This document shows, piece by piece, positions 21,280 to 30,474 of a stretch of DNA of 64,000 nucleotides (positions are counted from its first letter, which is position 1; each line of letters opens with the position of its first letter). The notes under the pieces were generated by a model. The model was not told the DNA's origin. It saw only the letters and a list, made by a program, of their open reading frames with translations, and ran no database searches. Location of the stretch: positions 515,897 through 579,896 of the forward strand of contig SSMU01000023.1 in NCBI GenBank assembly GCA_004799545.1. Reading direction: 5' to 3'. This stretch comes from Phenylobacterium sp. (GTDB lineage: Bacteria > Pseudomonadota > Alphaproteobacteria > Caulobacterales > Caulobacteraceae). Position numbers and translations under genes: made by a program.

Positions 21280-22089
21280 GTGCAGCCGACCTTACGCGAA
21301 GACCCGCCGGAAGTTCGCGAGCGGACCGGCCATGCCGTTCGCGCTTCGCGGCCGGACCCCGTCACCGGGCGGGTCGTGGTCCGCGTCCTGCTGCTGGCCA
21401 GCGCCGTCGCCCTGTTCCTCAGCCTGTTCGGTCCCTTCAACATCCCCGCCCAGACCATCATGCTCCAGGTGGGCGAGCGGTTCGGCTACGCCTGGGTGGG
21501 CTCCCTGCTGGGCCTGAGCGCGGCGCGGATCGCCTGGCGGCTTGGCCTCTGGTCGCGCGGTCCGATCGTCATTGGCCTGGCGACCGGCGTGCTCATGGCC
21601 CCGGCGATGATCGTCGTGGTCCTGGTAAGCCACGTGCTGTTCGACGGGGCCTCGCTCAACCTGACCCTGCTGTCCGACGTCCTGTGGGACACCTTGCTGA
21701 TCTGCATCGGCGCCTCGGTGCTTGCGGTCCTGATCAACCGCAGCGCGGGCCAGGCGGCGGCGCGCGAGGCCGGCCCTGTCCGCTTCCTCGACCGCATCCC
21801 GCTGAAGCTGCGCGGCGGCGAGCTGTGGGCGGTGGAGGCGGAGGACCACTACCTGCGCCTGCACACCTCCCGCGGCCAGGACCTGATCCTCCTGCGGCTG
21901 GCCGACGCCATCGACGAGCTGGAGGGGATCGAGGGCGCCCAGGTGCACCGCTCCTGGTGGGTGGCCCGCGACGCCATCGCCGACGCCCGCCGCGGCGACG
22001 GCCGCGCGACGCTCACCCTGAAGGACGGCTCGGAAGTTCCGGTCAGCCGCACCTACGCCCGCATCCTGCGCGACCGGCGCTGGATCTAG
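21280..22089 (+). CDS. Membrane-bound LytTR DNA-binding regulator
   Basis: From GTG 21280 the protein has 269 residues: four membrane helices (VVVRVLLLASAVALFL to LLICIGASVLAVLIN) and then a LytTR domain (RIPLKLRGGELWAVEAED, HRSWWVARDAI, VPVSRTYARIL). LytTR domains bind direct DNA repeats. There is no receiver domain, so the signal is probably sensed in the membrane. A TTG at 21190 is in frame but would overlap the divergent gene start; GTG 21280 has GGAG upstream. It may control the divergent DUF2306 gene. Confidence 0.82.
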   Translation: MQPTLREDPPEVRERTGHAVRASRPDPVTGRVVVRVLLLASAVALFLSLFGPFNIPAQTIMLQVGERFGYAWVGSLLGLSAARIAWRLGLWSRGPIVIGLATGVLMAPAMIVVVLVSHVLFDGASLNLTLLSDVLWDTLLICIGASVLAVLINRSAGQAAAREAGPVRFLDRIPLKLRGGELWAVEAEDHYLRLHTSRGQDLILLRLADAIDELEGIEGAQVHRSWWVARDAIADARRGDGRATLTLKDGSEVPVSRTYARILRDRRWI

Positions 22090-22093
22090 CGGC

Positions 22094-22639
22094 TCAGGCC
22101 TTGGCGCGGGCTCGCCACTGCTCGCGGCTCTGGCCCCAGATGTCGCAGACCTGGTCGGAAAATGGCGCGGGCATGCGGTCCTGCCGGAGCCACGCCGAGC
22201 CCAGCCGCTTGGCGACGTTCTGCGAATTGACGTTGGCCGGGTCGATGCAGTGGATCACCTCGCTCCAGCCCAGCACGTCGAACACGTAGTCGATGGCCGC
22301 CGAAGCGCCCTCGGTGGCATAGCCTTGGCCCCAGACGTCCCGCGACAGCCCCCAGCCGACCTCGGTCCCGGGCCAGTCCGCCGGCTGCCAGGGCCCCAGC
22401 CGGCCGACCCAGCGTCCGGTCGCCTTCTCGATCACCGAGAACATCGAATGGCCGCGGATCGCCCAGGCGCCGGTGACCGTGCAGATCCCCCGCCAGGCCA
22501 CCGAGCGCGCCTGCACGCCGCCCAGGTGGCGCATGGCCTCCTCGTCCGCGGCGAAGGCGGCCCAGGGATCGAAGTCCTCCGCGGTGGGCGGCCGCAGGAT
22601 GAGACGATCGGTCTCTAGGGTAGGTTCTGGCGCTGCCAT
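22094..22639 (-). CDS. RimJ/RimL-type GNAT acetyltransferase
   Basis: The protein has 181 residues from ATG 22639. It begins with the subfamily hallmark LETDRLILRPPTAEDF, then GRWVGRLGPW, VGWGLSRDVWGQGYATEGA (acetyl-CoA loop) and IDPANVNSQNVAKRLG. Members acetylate ribosomal protein N-termini or small amines; the substrate here is unknown. It converges on the LytTR gene with 4 bp between stops and is divergent from the LprI-like gene at 22762. Confidence 0.88.
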   Translation of the reverse strand: MAAPEPTLETDRLILRPPTAEDFDPWAAFAADEEAMRHLGGVQARSVAWRGICTVTGAWAIRGHSMFSVIEKATGRWVGRLGPWQPADWPGTEVGWGLSRDVWGQGYATEGASAAIDYVFDVLGWSEVIHCIDPANVNSQNVAKRLGSAWLRQDRMPAPFSDQVCDIWGQSREQWRARAKA

Positions 22640-22761
22640 GGGTTTTCGGGCTAACTGCTGACGGGAGAGCGTGCGGACGCTCGCCAGCCTAGCTGTGGGG
22701 ATGGCAGGCCGGCCAGAGCGTTCGTCGCGTCGAGGGACCGGAATTTGGGGGGAGTTTGCCC

Positions 22762-23940
22762 ATGGCCCACGACGAATCCGACCCGACGCTTGATCAGCGA
22801 CCCGCGGTGAGCCGCACCCTGCTGTTCGGCGGCATCGCCGGCGCCTGCCTGATGGGCGCGGGCCTGGGCCTGTGGGCGCGGCCGGCCGCGGGCGAACACC
22901 CCGGGCCATCGAAGCCCCTGCCCGTCGTCGCCGAAGCCCCGCCGCCCGCCGGCCGCCGCCTGCAGGTGGTGGTCGACGACAATCCCGCCCCGATCGGCAA
23001 GCCGCTCGACGTCCTGCCGGCCGCCCAATCCCATGCCGGCCAATCCTTCGCCGGTCAGTCGCACGCCGACCAACAGCCCGCATCCCGGCCGGTCGCCCCG
23101 ATCGCCCCGGAGCCCAAGGCCAACCGCCAGCCGCCGCTCGGCCTGCTGCGCGTCGCGGCCCCGGCGTTGGCCCGCGCCGCCCCGCATCCGAAGAAGGCCC
23201 CGCCGCAGGCGCCGCCCGCGCGGGTGATGCAGGCGCCCAGGCCCTTGCCCGTCGTGCAGGTCCGCACGGCGACGGCGCCCAGGCCCGCCGCCAGCCACCA
23301 TCTGCGGGTCGCCAAGGCCGAGCACACCTCGCCGGCCCCGAAAGCCAGGGCCGAGCGGCCTGAGCGGTTCGCCAAGCTCGCCGTCAAGCACGCCCGGCCG
23401 AAGGCCCGCGAGGTCGAGGTCGCCGAGGCGCCCCCGCCGCCGAAGCCGCGGCGCGCCCTGCTGGCGCTGGCCCACGCCATCGCCAGGCTGGCGCCGCACC
23501 ACGCCAGGGTCGCCGTCGAGGAGCGCGCCGACGCCGCCCCCGACCATGGCCGCAAGGCCTCGCTGCGCGACGTCCGCCTGACCAAGGCCCCGCTCCGCAC
23601 CCACAGCCCCCGGATCGAGCGCTTCGTGCCGCCGCTCTCCACCAAGGGCGCCGGGCCGATCAAGGTGGCCAGCGTCACCACCCGCTGCGTCTCCCCCGAT
23701 CCCGGCGAGGCCCTGGCCTGCGGCGATCCCAACCTGGGCGCGGCCGCCCGTCGCCTGACCCGCGCCTATCATGAGGCCGAGGTCGCCGGCGTGCCGGTGG
23801 CGACCCTCGAACAGCAGCAGCAGCGCTGGCTCGCCGCCCGCGCCACCGCGGCCCGCGAAGCGCCCTGGGCGGTGCGCGAAGTCTACCAGGCGCGGATCGC
23901 CGAGCTGCAGGACATGGCGCGCGACGCCCAGGGGAACTGA
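22762..23940 (+). CDS. Membrane-anchored LprI-like (DUF1311) protein, long Pro/Ala linker
   Basis: The protein has 392 residues. A short cytoplasmic N-terminus (MAHDESDPTL) precedes one membrane helix (LLFGGIAGACLMGAGLGL). About 270 residues of Pro/Ala/Lys/His-rich low-complexity sequence follow, then a C-terminal DUF1311/LprI domain with two cysteines (TRCVSPDPGEALACGDP), LTRAYHEAE and QQRWLAARA. LprI domains include lysozyme inhibitors, so a periplasmic role at the wall is plausible. The linker could span the periplasm. The ribosome site is GGGGGGAG seven bases upstream. The next gene is a paralogue. Confidence 0.8.
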   Translation: MAHDESDPTLDQRPAVSRTLLFGGIAGACLMGAGLGLWARPAAGEHPGPSKPLPVVAEAPPPAGRRLQVVVDDNPAPIGKPLDVLPAAQSHAGQSFAGQSHADQQPASRPVAPIAPEPKANRQPPLGLLRVAAPALARAAPHPKKAPPQAPPARVMQAPRPLPVVQVRTATAPRPAASHHLRVAKAEHTSPAPKARAERPERFAKLAVKHARPKAREVEVAEAPPPPKPRRALLALAHAIARLAPHHARVAVEERADAAPDHGRKASLRDVRLTKAPLRTHSPRIERFVPPLSTKGAGPIKVASVTTRCVSPDPGEALACGDPNLGAAARRLTRAYHEAEVAGVPVATLEQQQQRWLAARATAAREAPWAVREVYQARIAELQDMARDAQGN

Positions 23941-24032
23941 CGGCGGCGGCGGAAACTCCGCACAGCGCGTGCAACGGCCGGGTCCGCCCGCGGGTTAGGA
24001 CCGCCGAGGGACGCGCAGGAGAGAGCCTCGTC

Positions 24033-24800
24033 ATGCCCACCGACCGAATCGCCGAGCCCTTTCCCGAGACCACATACCCGGAGACCTACAAGGGGTTCGC
24101 CGGACCGACCCCGCCGGTCCAGCCCGCGCGGCCCCCGGCGCGGCGCTGGCCGATGCTGCTAGCGATCGGCGGCGCGGCGGCGATCGTACTGGGCGCGGGC
24201 GCGGGCCTGCTGATCCGGCCGAACCTCGCCAGCCACGACACCGACGCCGCGGAACGGACCGCCGCCGGCGTGCCCATCGAGGTCGATCGTCCGCCGCCGG
24301 AGGCTGTGCCCGCCTCGAACGGCAAGCTCGAGGTCCTGTCGCCCGACCAGGCCGCCGCGGCGCGCGCCGTGGCCCCGGCCGCCCCTGTCTACCAACCCGG
24401 ACCGGTCCCGCCCCTGCCGCCGGTCGCCGCCGACGCATCCGGCGATCCTGACGGGGCGACGGCAGCGCGAACCGTCCGGCCGCCGCCGGCCTACGCCGCG
24501 GGCCCAGCAGAGGCCTGCGCCGCCGGCAGCCCGGCTGAACAGATGGTCTGCGCCGACCCCGGCCTGCAGGCCGCCGACCGTGATCTCAACCGGGCCTACC
24601 GCCGGGCCCTGGCCGTCGGCGTGCCGCCCAGCGACCTGCGCGGCGAGCAGCGCGACTGGCTGGCGATCCGCGAAGACGCGGCGCGGCGCTCGCCGCGGGC
24701 GGTGGCCAACGTCTACGCCCAGCGGATCGACGAGCTGAACGGCATGGCCGACGACGCCCAGCGCGACCGCCGGGACGAGCAGGACGATCCGCGGAACTAG
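24033..24800 (+). CDS. Second LprI-like (DUF1311) membrane protein
   Basis: The protein has 255 residues with the same plan as its upstream neighbour: short N-terminus, one membrane helix (MLLAIGGAAAIVLGAGAGLLI), a shorter Pro/Ala linker of about 95 residues, and a C-terminal domain with paired cysteines (ACAAGSPAEQMVCADPG), DLNRAYRRAL and EQRDWLAIRED. The tandem order and 92-bp gap suggest duplication followed by linker divergence. The charged end (DRRDEQDD) is absent from the first copy. It converges on mdh. Confidence 0.8.
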   Translation: MPTDRIAEPFPETTYPETYKGFAGPTPPVQPARPPARRWPMLLAIGGAAAIVLGAGAGLLIRPNLASHDTDAAERTAAGVPIEVDRPPPEAVPASNGKLEVLSPDQAAAARAVAPAAPVYQPGPVPPLPPVAADASGDPDGATAARTVRPPPAYAAGPAEACAAGSPAEQMVCADPGLQAADRDLNRAYRRALAVGVPPSDLRGEQRDWLAIREDAARRSPRAVANVYAQRIDELNGMADDAQRDRRDEQDDPRN

Positions 24801-24807
24801 GCCCGGA

Positions 24808-25797
<990 letters not shown>

Positions 25798-25932
25798 GAT
25801 GCTGCTCCAGAGATGCTGAGGCGGCGCGAGCGGCCGCGGTCGGCGGGTGCGTAGCTCAAATGGCCGCCCAGCCGCAATGCCGCAAGCGGCGGCAAGTTTG
25901 CGACGACGGCCGCTTCGTGCTGAACCGGGGCC

Positions 25933-26364
25933 ATGTTCGACCTCGATCCCGCCTTCCTCGCGACCTCGCAGGCCCTGGGCGACCTGGCGCTCTGCCATGC
26001 CCGCCTGCAGGCCGACGCCCGCTTCCCCTGGATCGTGCTGATCCCCCGCGTCGAGGACGCCCGCGAGTTGGAGGACCTCGCCCCCGACCAGCGGCGGATG
26101 CTCATGGACGAGGTGCTGGCCGCCGGCCACGCGGTGCGCGCCATCGGCGTGGCCCTGGACCGCCCCGCCCCCAAGCTCAACGTCGGCCAGCTGGGCAACG
26201 TCACACCGCAGCTGCATGTCCACGTGGTCGGCCGCCGGCCCGCCGATCCCGCCTGGCCCGGCCCGGTCTGGGGGTTCAGCGCGGCGGAGGCCTATTCGGA
26301 CGCCGACCTCGCCACCGCGATCGCGGCGGCGAAAGTCGCTCTGGGATTCGAGCGAGACCTCTAG
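25933..26364 (+). CDS. HIT-family nucleotide hydrolase or transferase
   Basis: The protein has 143 residues. The HIT region reads [26 protein letters not shown]. The first two histidines of HxHxH are present and the third position is Val, as in the proteobacterial subgroup with the [10 protein letters not shown] tail. HIT proteins hydrolyse or transfer nucleotide phosphates using the middle histidine. The substrate is unknown. The gene converges on the next one with overlapping stop codons (CTAG). Confidence 0.85.
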   Translation: MFDLDPAFLATSQALGDLALCHARLQADARFPWIVLIPRVEDARELEDLAPDQRRMLMDEVLAAGHAVRAIGVALDRPAPKLNVGQLGNVTPQLHVHVVGRRPADPAWPGPVWGFSAAEAYSDADLATAIAAAKVALGFERDL

Positions 26365-26987
26365 GGCGAGGTCTTGGCCAGGGTCACCGGCCGCTTGTGG
26401 CCGCCTTCGTCCAGTTCGCCGCGCCAGACGCCGCCCTCGTCCGCCGCCAGCGTCACCACGTCCTGCACGCCCGCCATGGCTGAGAACCTCAGCGTCAGCC
26501 GGCCGCCGTCGCGGGTCACCCCGTCGACGATCCCGCTGCCGTCCAGCGCCCCCTTGCGGCGCAGGTCGCGCCAGGCCGCTTCCAGCTTGCCGGCGTGGTC
26601 GACGAACCGCACCGAGAACAAGGCCCCCTCGCCGTTCGCCGAGAGGGTCCAGCCCCCATCCAGCGGCCCCTGGAAGCTCTCCGCCGCCCGGAAGGACGAG
26701 GCGACGCGGGCGTCATAGGCGTCGGTGGGGGCGTCGGGGTGGATCTTCGCGGAGGGGGCGGCGGGGGCGGGCGGCTCGGCGGCGGTGTCCGGCTCCTCCT
26801 TCGAGGGCGGCGCGGGCTGCCCGGCGGCGGCCTGCTCGTCGCCTTCCTGCGGCTCCTTCTCGCCGAACAGATCGCGCCCGAGCTTCTCTTGGGTCTGCGG
26901 CGGGGGCGGTGGCGGCGGGACGGCTTGGGCTAGGGCCCGCGTGGCCCCCAGCGCCAGGATCGCCGCCGCCAGGATCGTTCGCCGCAT
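26361..26987 (-). CDS. Secreted proline/glutamate-rich protein of unknown function
   Basis: The protein has 208 residues with a signal peptide ([21 protein letters not shown]), then a low-complexity acidic and proline-rich stretch ([23 protein letters not shown]) to about residue 80. The globular C-terminal part contains [20 protein letters not shown] and repeated Gly-Asp turns. No named family is recognised. It is 1 bp downstream of the CitE-like gene and probably in its operon. Confidence 0.7.
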   Translation of the reverse strand: MRRTILAAAILALGATRALAQAVPPPPPPPQTQEKLGRDLFGEKEPQEGDEQAAAGQPAPPSKEEPDTAAEPPAPAAPSAKIHPDAPTDAYDARVASSFRAAESFQGPLDGGWTLSANGEGALFSVRFVDHAGKLEAAWRDLRRKGALDGSGIVDGVTRDGGRLTLRFSAMAGVQDVVTLAADEGGVWRGELDEGGHKRPVTLAKTSP

Positions 26988-26988
26988 C

Positions 26989-27849
26989 TCAGGCCTCCTG
27001 CGCGGCGATGGCGTCGGCCACGCCGATCAGCCGCTCGGCCTGGGCGAGGTGCAGACGCTCGACCATCCGCCCCTCGACCTTGATCACCCCCTTGCCGGCG
27101 TTCTCCGGCAGGCCGTAGGCGGCGACCACGGTGCGCGCCCAGGCGATTTCAGGCTCCGGCGGGGTGAAGGCGCGGTTGGCGATCTCCAGGTGGCTCGGAT
27201 GGATCAGGCTCTTGCCGTCGAAGCCGAACGCCGCGCCTTGCGCGCACTCGGCCGCCAGCCCCGGCAGGTTGGGAATGTCGTTGTAGACCCCGTCGAGGAT
27301 GACGAGCCCATGCGCCCGAGCCGCCATGACGCTCATCGCCAGGGCCGGCAGCAGGGGCGCGCGGTCGCCGCCCGGCCGGCAGCGCATCTCCTTGACCAGG
27401 TCGTTGCCGCCGATCACCCAGGCGTCCACGCCGTGCGCTGCGCTGGCCGCGCCCAGGGCGTCCAGCCGGAACATCGCCTGGCAGGTCTCGATCATCGCCC
27501 AGAGCCGCGTGCGCCCGGCCACGATCCGCGCCGCCTCGGCGATCTCCTCGGCCGAGGAGACCTTGGGGATCAGCACCGCGTCGGGCCCGGCCGCGGCGGC
27601 GGCCTCCAGGTCGTCAGGCCCCCAGGGGGTGTCGAGGCCGTTCACCCGGATCACCACCTCGCGACCGCCGAAACCACCGGCCCGCACGGCCTCCGCGGCA
27701 AGGGCCCGCGCCTCGGCCTTGGCGTCGGGGGCGACGGAATCCTCCTGGTCGAGGATCACCGCATCGGCTGGCAGGGTGCGCGCCTTCTCGATCGCCCGCG
27801 GATTGGCGGCCGGCAGATAGAGGGCGCTGCGGCGGGGACGGGCGGTCAT
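26989..27849 (-). CDS. CitE-like CoA-ester lyase
   Basis: The protein has 286 residues from ATG 27849. It is a HpcH/HpaI/CitE TIM barrel with RSALYLPAANPRAIEKA (CoA binding), DQEDSVAPDAK, VIRVNG, AMIETCQAM (metal-binding Glu) and FGFDGKSLIHP. The family includes citrate lyase beta, malyl-CoA lyase and citramalyl-CoA lyase. No citrate lyase alpha or gamma genes are nearby, so a malyl- or citramalyl-CoA lyase or thioesterase is more likely. The ribosome site GAGGAG is close to the start. Confidence 0.88.
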   Translation of the reverse strand: MTARPRRSALYLPAANPRAIEKARTLPADAVILDQEDSVAPDAKAEARALAAEAVRAGGFGGREVVIRVNGLDTPWGPDDLEAAAAAGPDAVLIPKVSSAEEIAEAARIVAGRTRLWAMIETCQAMFRLDALGAASAAHGVDAWVIGGNDLVKEMRCRPGGDRAPLLPALAMSVMAARAHGLVILDGVYNDIPNLPGLAAECAQGAAFGFDGKSLIHPSHLEIANRAFTPPEPEIAWARTVVAAYGLPENAGKGVIKVEGRMVERLHLAQAERLIGVADAIAAQEA

Positions 27850-27910
27850 CGGCTCCTCGGACGCGCGGTGGCGCATGGAGAGCCGTGAGGTTAGCCGCTC
27901 GCGCGCTTCC

Positions 27911-27935
27911 CGCCAAAGTGGGAACCGCTTTGGCG
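27911..27935. repeat. CGCCAAAG inverted repeat
   Basis: The arms CGCCAAAG (27911-27918) and CTTTGGCG (27928-27935) flank the 9-base loop TGGGAACCG. The sequence resembles the AAAAGTG palindrome at 17147-17169 (xCAAAxGTGxGAAxCxCTTTxG), so the two are probably related dispersed elements. It lies in the divergent gap upstream of the CitE-like gene. Confidence 0.5.
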
Positions 27936-27964
27936 ACGAGGATGCGCGCAAGCAAGAAGGCGAC

Positions 27965-28002
27965 GACCCTGTCCCAGTTGGCTTGCCAACTGGGACAGGG
28001 TC
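27965..28002. repeat. Perfect 18-bp inverted repeat with 2-base loop
   Basis: GACCCTGTCCCAGTTGGC (27965-27982) is followed by TT and then its exact reverse complement (27985-28002). It ends two bases before the ribosome site AGGA of the DUF2237 gene. Such a long perfect hairpin can extrude as a cruciform, block transcription or control initiation of translation. It has no T-run, so a simple intrinsic terminator is unlikely. Confidence 0.8.
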
Positions 28003-28014
28003 TAGGATGGGCTT

Positions 28015-28395
28015 ATGACCACACGCTACGACCCGTCGGCGCGCAATGTTCTGGGCGGCGAGCTGGAGTCCTGCTCGCTGGACCCGGTGACCGGCTTCTT
28101 CCGCAACGGCTGCTGCGAGACCAATCACGAGGACACCGGCCTGCACACGGTCTGCGCGATCATGACCGAGGCGTTCCTCGCCTTCTCGCAGGCGGCCGGC
28201 AACGACCTGTCGACGCCACGCCCGGAATTCGGCTTCGAGGGGCTGCAGCCCGGCGACCGCTGGTGCCTGTGCGCCCCGCGCTGGAAGGAGGCCCTGGACG
28301 CCGGCGCCGCGCCGAAGGTTGTGCTGGAGGCCACCCACGAGGAGACCCTGGCCATCGTGCCGCTCGGCATCCTCAAGGACCACGCCGTCGCCTAG
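28015..28395 (+). CDS. DUF2237 family protein
   Basis: The protein has 126 residues and matches the family along its length: NVLGGELESCSLDPVTGFFRNGCCETN, HTVCAIMTEAFL, GNDLSTPRPEF and GLQPGDRWCLCAPRW, with five or more conserved cysteines that suggest metal binding. The biochemical role is unknown. ATG 28015 follows AGGA by seven bases, right after the 18-bp hairpin. It converges on thpR with overlapping stop codons (CTAG). Confidence 0.9.
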   Translation: MTTRYDPSARNVLGGELESCSLDPVTGFFRNGCCETNHEDTGLHTVCAIMTEAFLAFSQAAGNDLSTPRPEFGFEGLQPGDRWCLCAPRWKEALDAGAAPKVVLEATHEETLAIVPLGILKDHAVA

Positions 28396-28925
28396 AGCCG
28401 ATATTCCGCCTCCAGCCGATACACCGAACCCTCCTTCGAGGGGTGGCTCGAATAGAGTCCGAAGCGGTCGATGGCGATCGGCGGCGATTTCAGGAGATTG
28501 TTGGCCTGGATCCAGGCGGCGACCTCCGCCGGGTCGGCATGGCGCAGATAGGCCATCGTCACGTGCGGCCGGTAGTGGCGGCGCTCGGCCTTGAGGCCCG
28601 CCCGCCGGGCCGCGGTCTCGCAGGCCTTGGCCAGCCGGTTGAGGGCGGGGTTTTCCGCGACGCCGGCCCAGATCGCATGGATGTCGCGGCCCTCGCCGAA
28701 CGCGCCGACGCCCTCCAGCTCGATGGCGAAGACGCCGCCGCCGACGCCGACGAGCTCGCTATCCAGGTCGCGGGCCACATCCTCGCGGAGGTCGCCGAAG
28801 AACCTCAGCGTCACGTGCAGGGCGTCCGGCGGCCGCCAGCGGGCGGTGTCCACCCCGTGCTGCCGGCGCACCAGGCCCGCCGCAAGCTCCGGCGGAATGG
28901 CGAGGGCGGCGAACAGGCGGATCAT
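28392..28925 (-). CDS. thpR: RNA 2',3'-cyclic phosphodiesterase
   Basis: The protein has 177 residues of the LigT/2H phosphoesterase superfamily. The two HxTx motifs are HVTLRFFGDL and HVTMAYL. The start MIRLFAALAIPP at 28925 is preferred; an ATG at 28934 is also in frame. Members hydrolyse 2',3'-cyclic phosphate RNA ends or ligate tRNA halves in vitro. No tRNA-processing partner is adjacent. Confidence 0.9.
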   Translation of the reverse strand: MIRLFAALAIPPELAAGLVRRQHGVDTARWRPPDALHVTLRFFGDLREDVARDLDSELVGVGGGVFAIELEGVGAFGEGRDIHAIWAGVAENPALNRLAKACETAARRAGLKAERRHYRPHVTMAYLRHADPAEVAAWIQANNLLKSPPIAIDRFGLYSSHPSKEGSVYRLEAEYRL

Positions 28926-29062
28926 GGCTGGCATCTAGGGTCCAGGCTGGCGCGCCGGAAGGTTAACAGCCCTGCCCATTCTAGGCCTTGCTTCCGCCTC
29001 ACGCGGACCCGATATTTCGCTTGCGTCCGCTCGGGACGTTCGAATCAAGGGCTTTGCCTCAA

Positions 29063-29815
29063 ATGAGCGACTCCAACCGCGGTTTCGCGCGCTCGATCCC
29101 GGTCGATCGCGCCGACATGTCGGTAGACGCGGGACTTCGCGCCTTCATGCTCGGCGTCTACAACAAGATGACGCTGGGCCTCCTGCTCTCGGCGGCGATG
29201 GGCTTCCTCACCAGCCAGGTCGCGCCGGTTCGCGACCTCATGTTCCGCGTCACCGCCGACGGTCGCCTCGCCGGGCTGACCGGGATCGGGCTCGTCATTG
29301 GCCTCGCACCCATCGCCATCATCCTCTTCTCGGGGTTCGCGATCCGCAACCAGACGCCGCGCTCGGCGGGCGTCACCTACTGGTCGATCGTCACCTTGAT
29401 GGGCGCCTCCCTCGGTCTATGGGCCCTCCTCTACACCGGCGCCTCGATCGCCATCACCTTCCTGATCACCGCCTCGGCCTTCGGCTCGCTCAGCCTCTTC
29501 GGCTACGCGACCAAGCGCGACCTCTCGGGCGTCGGCAGCTTCATGATCATGGGCCTGTGGGGCCTGATCATCGCCAGCCTGGTGAATGCGTTCCTGCATC
29601 TGCCCGCGCTCGCCTTTGCGGTGAACATCCTGGGCGTGCTGATCTTCGCCGGCCTGACCGCATGGAACACCCAGCAGCTGAAGCTCACCTACTACCAGCT
29701 CGGCGGCGACCAGGCGGCCATGAGCGTGGCGACCAGCTACGGCGCGCTCCGCCTCTATCTGGACTTCATCAACATGTTCCAGTTCCTGCTCAGCCTGCTC
29801 GGCAACCGCCGCTAG
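29063..29815 (+). CDS. Bax inhibitor-1/YccA family membrane protein
   Basis: The protein has 250 residues and seven membrane helices, typical of the TMBIM/YccA family (MLGVYNKMTLGLLLSAAMGFL; ALLYTGASIAITFLITA; TQQLKLTYYQLG; YLDFINMFQFLLSLLG). Relatives are pH-sensitive calcium leak channels or FtsH-interacting proteins. It is in the inner membrane. It stands alone and is followed at once by a strong intrinsic terminator. Confidence 0.92.
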   Translation: MSDSNRGFARSIPVDRADMSVDAGLRAFMLGVYNKMTLGLLLSAAMGFLTSQVAPVRDLMFRVTADGRLAGLTGIGLVIGLAPIAIILFSGFAIRNQTPRSAGVTYWSIVTLMGASLGLWALLYTGASIAITFLITASAFGSLSLFGYATKRDLSGVGSFMIMGLWGLIIASLVNAFLHLPALAFAVNILGVLIFAGLTAWNTQQLKLTYYQLGGDQAAMSVATSYGALRLYLDFINMFQFLLSLLGNRR

Positions 29816-29841
29816 GCTCCGCCAGGATACAAACAACGAAG

Positions 29842-29870
29842 CCCCGGCGGACCACCGCCGGGGTTTTTCT
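29842..29870 (+). terminator. Intrinsic terminator of the Bax-inhibitor gene
   Basis: The stem CCCCGGCGG/CCGCCGGGG (29842-29850 and 29855-29863) with loop ACCA is followed by TTTTTCT. It is 27 bp after the stop codon. Confidence 0.92.
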
Positions 29871-29906
29871 TTGGCCCGCGCCCGCGGCGCGGGCAGGATC
29901 CGGCCC

Positions 29907-30440
29907 ATGCAAAGCCCGGTGATCGTGGTGTTCGGCGCGGCCGTGCGGGCGGATGGGACGCCCTCGCCGTCGCTGGCCCGCCGCATCGGCTATGCCGCCC
30001 AGGCTGCGCAGGCCCATCCCGACGCCCCGATCCTCTGCTCCGGCGGCTCGGACGGGCGCGGCCCCAGCGAGGCCTCGGTGATGGCGGAGACGCTCGTCCG
30101 CCGCGGCGTGGCCACGTCACGGCTCGTGCTCGACGAGGCCAGCCTGGACACCCTGCAGAGCGTGATCGCCGCGGCCCGCTTCGTGCGGCGGCACGGCCTC
30201 GACGGCTGCATCGTCTGCTCCGACCGCTACCACATCCCGCGCATCCGTCTGTTGCTTGGCGCCCTCGGCGTGGCCAGCGCGCCGGGGCCCCTGGCGAGCG
30301 GCCGCGCCGGCGTCGGCTGGCGGCCCTGGGCCTGGATGCGGCTGCGCGAGGCCGCGGCCATCCCCTACGACCTGGCCATCGTGCTGGTCAGACGGCGCGC
30401 CTTGCTGGCCGCCATCGCCCAGTCTCCAAGCGGCGCGTGA
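29907..30440 (+). CDS. YdcF/SanA-type DUF218 protein
   Basis: The protein has 177 residues with the DUF218 signature: VIVVFGAAVRADGTPS, ILCSGGSDGRGPSEASVM, LDEASLDTLQSVI and IVCSDRYHIPR. Family members such as ElyC and SanA act in envelope integrity; the nucleotide-like fold suggests an enzymatic role. A basic hydrophobic C-terminus (VRRRALLAAIAQ) may contact the membrane. It precedes the dioxygenase fusion gene by 34 bp. Confidence 0.85.
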   Translation: MQSPVIVVFGAAVRADGTPSPSLARRIGYAAQAAQAHPDAPILCSGGSDGRGPSEASVMAETLVRRGVATSRLVLDEASLDTLQSVIAAARFVRRHGLDGCIVCSDRYHIPRIRLLLGALGVASAPGPLASGRAGVGWRPWAWMRLREAAAIPYDLAIVLVRRRALLAAIAQSPSGA

Positions 30441-30474
30441 GCGTGGTAGGCTCGGCGCCCATGCGAGTGGCTCC

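Noticed and set aside
29871..29906. Earlier ATG-like start of the DUF218 protein
   Set aside because: The extra residues overlap the upstream terminator region and do not match the family; ATG 29907 gives the standard start.
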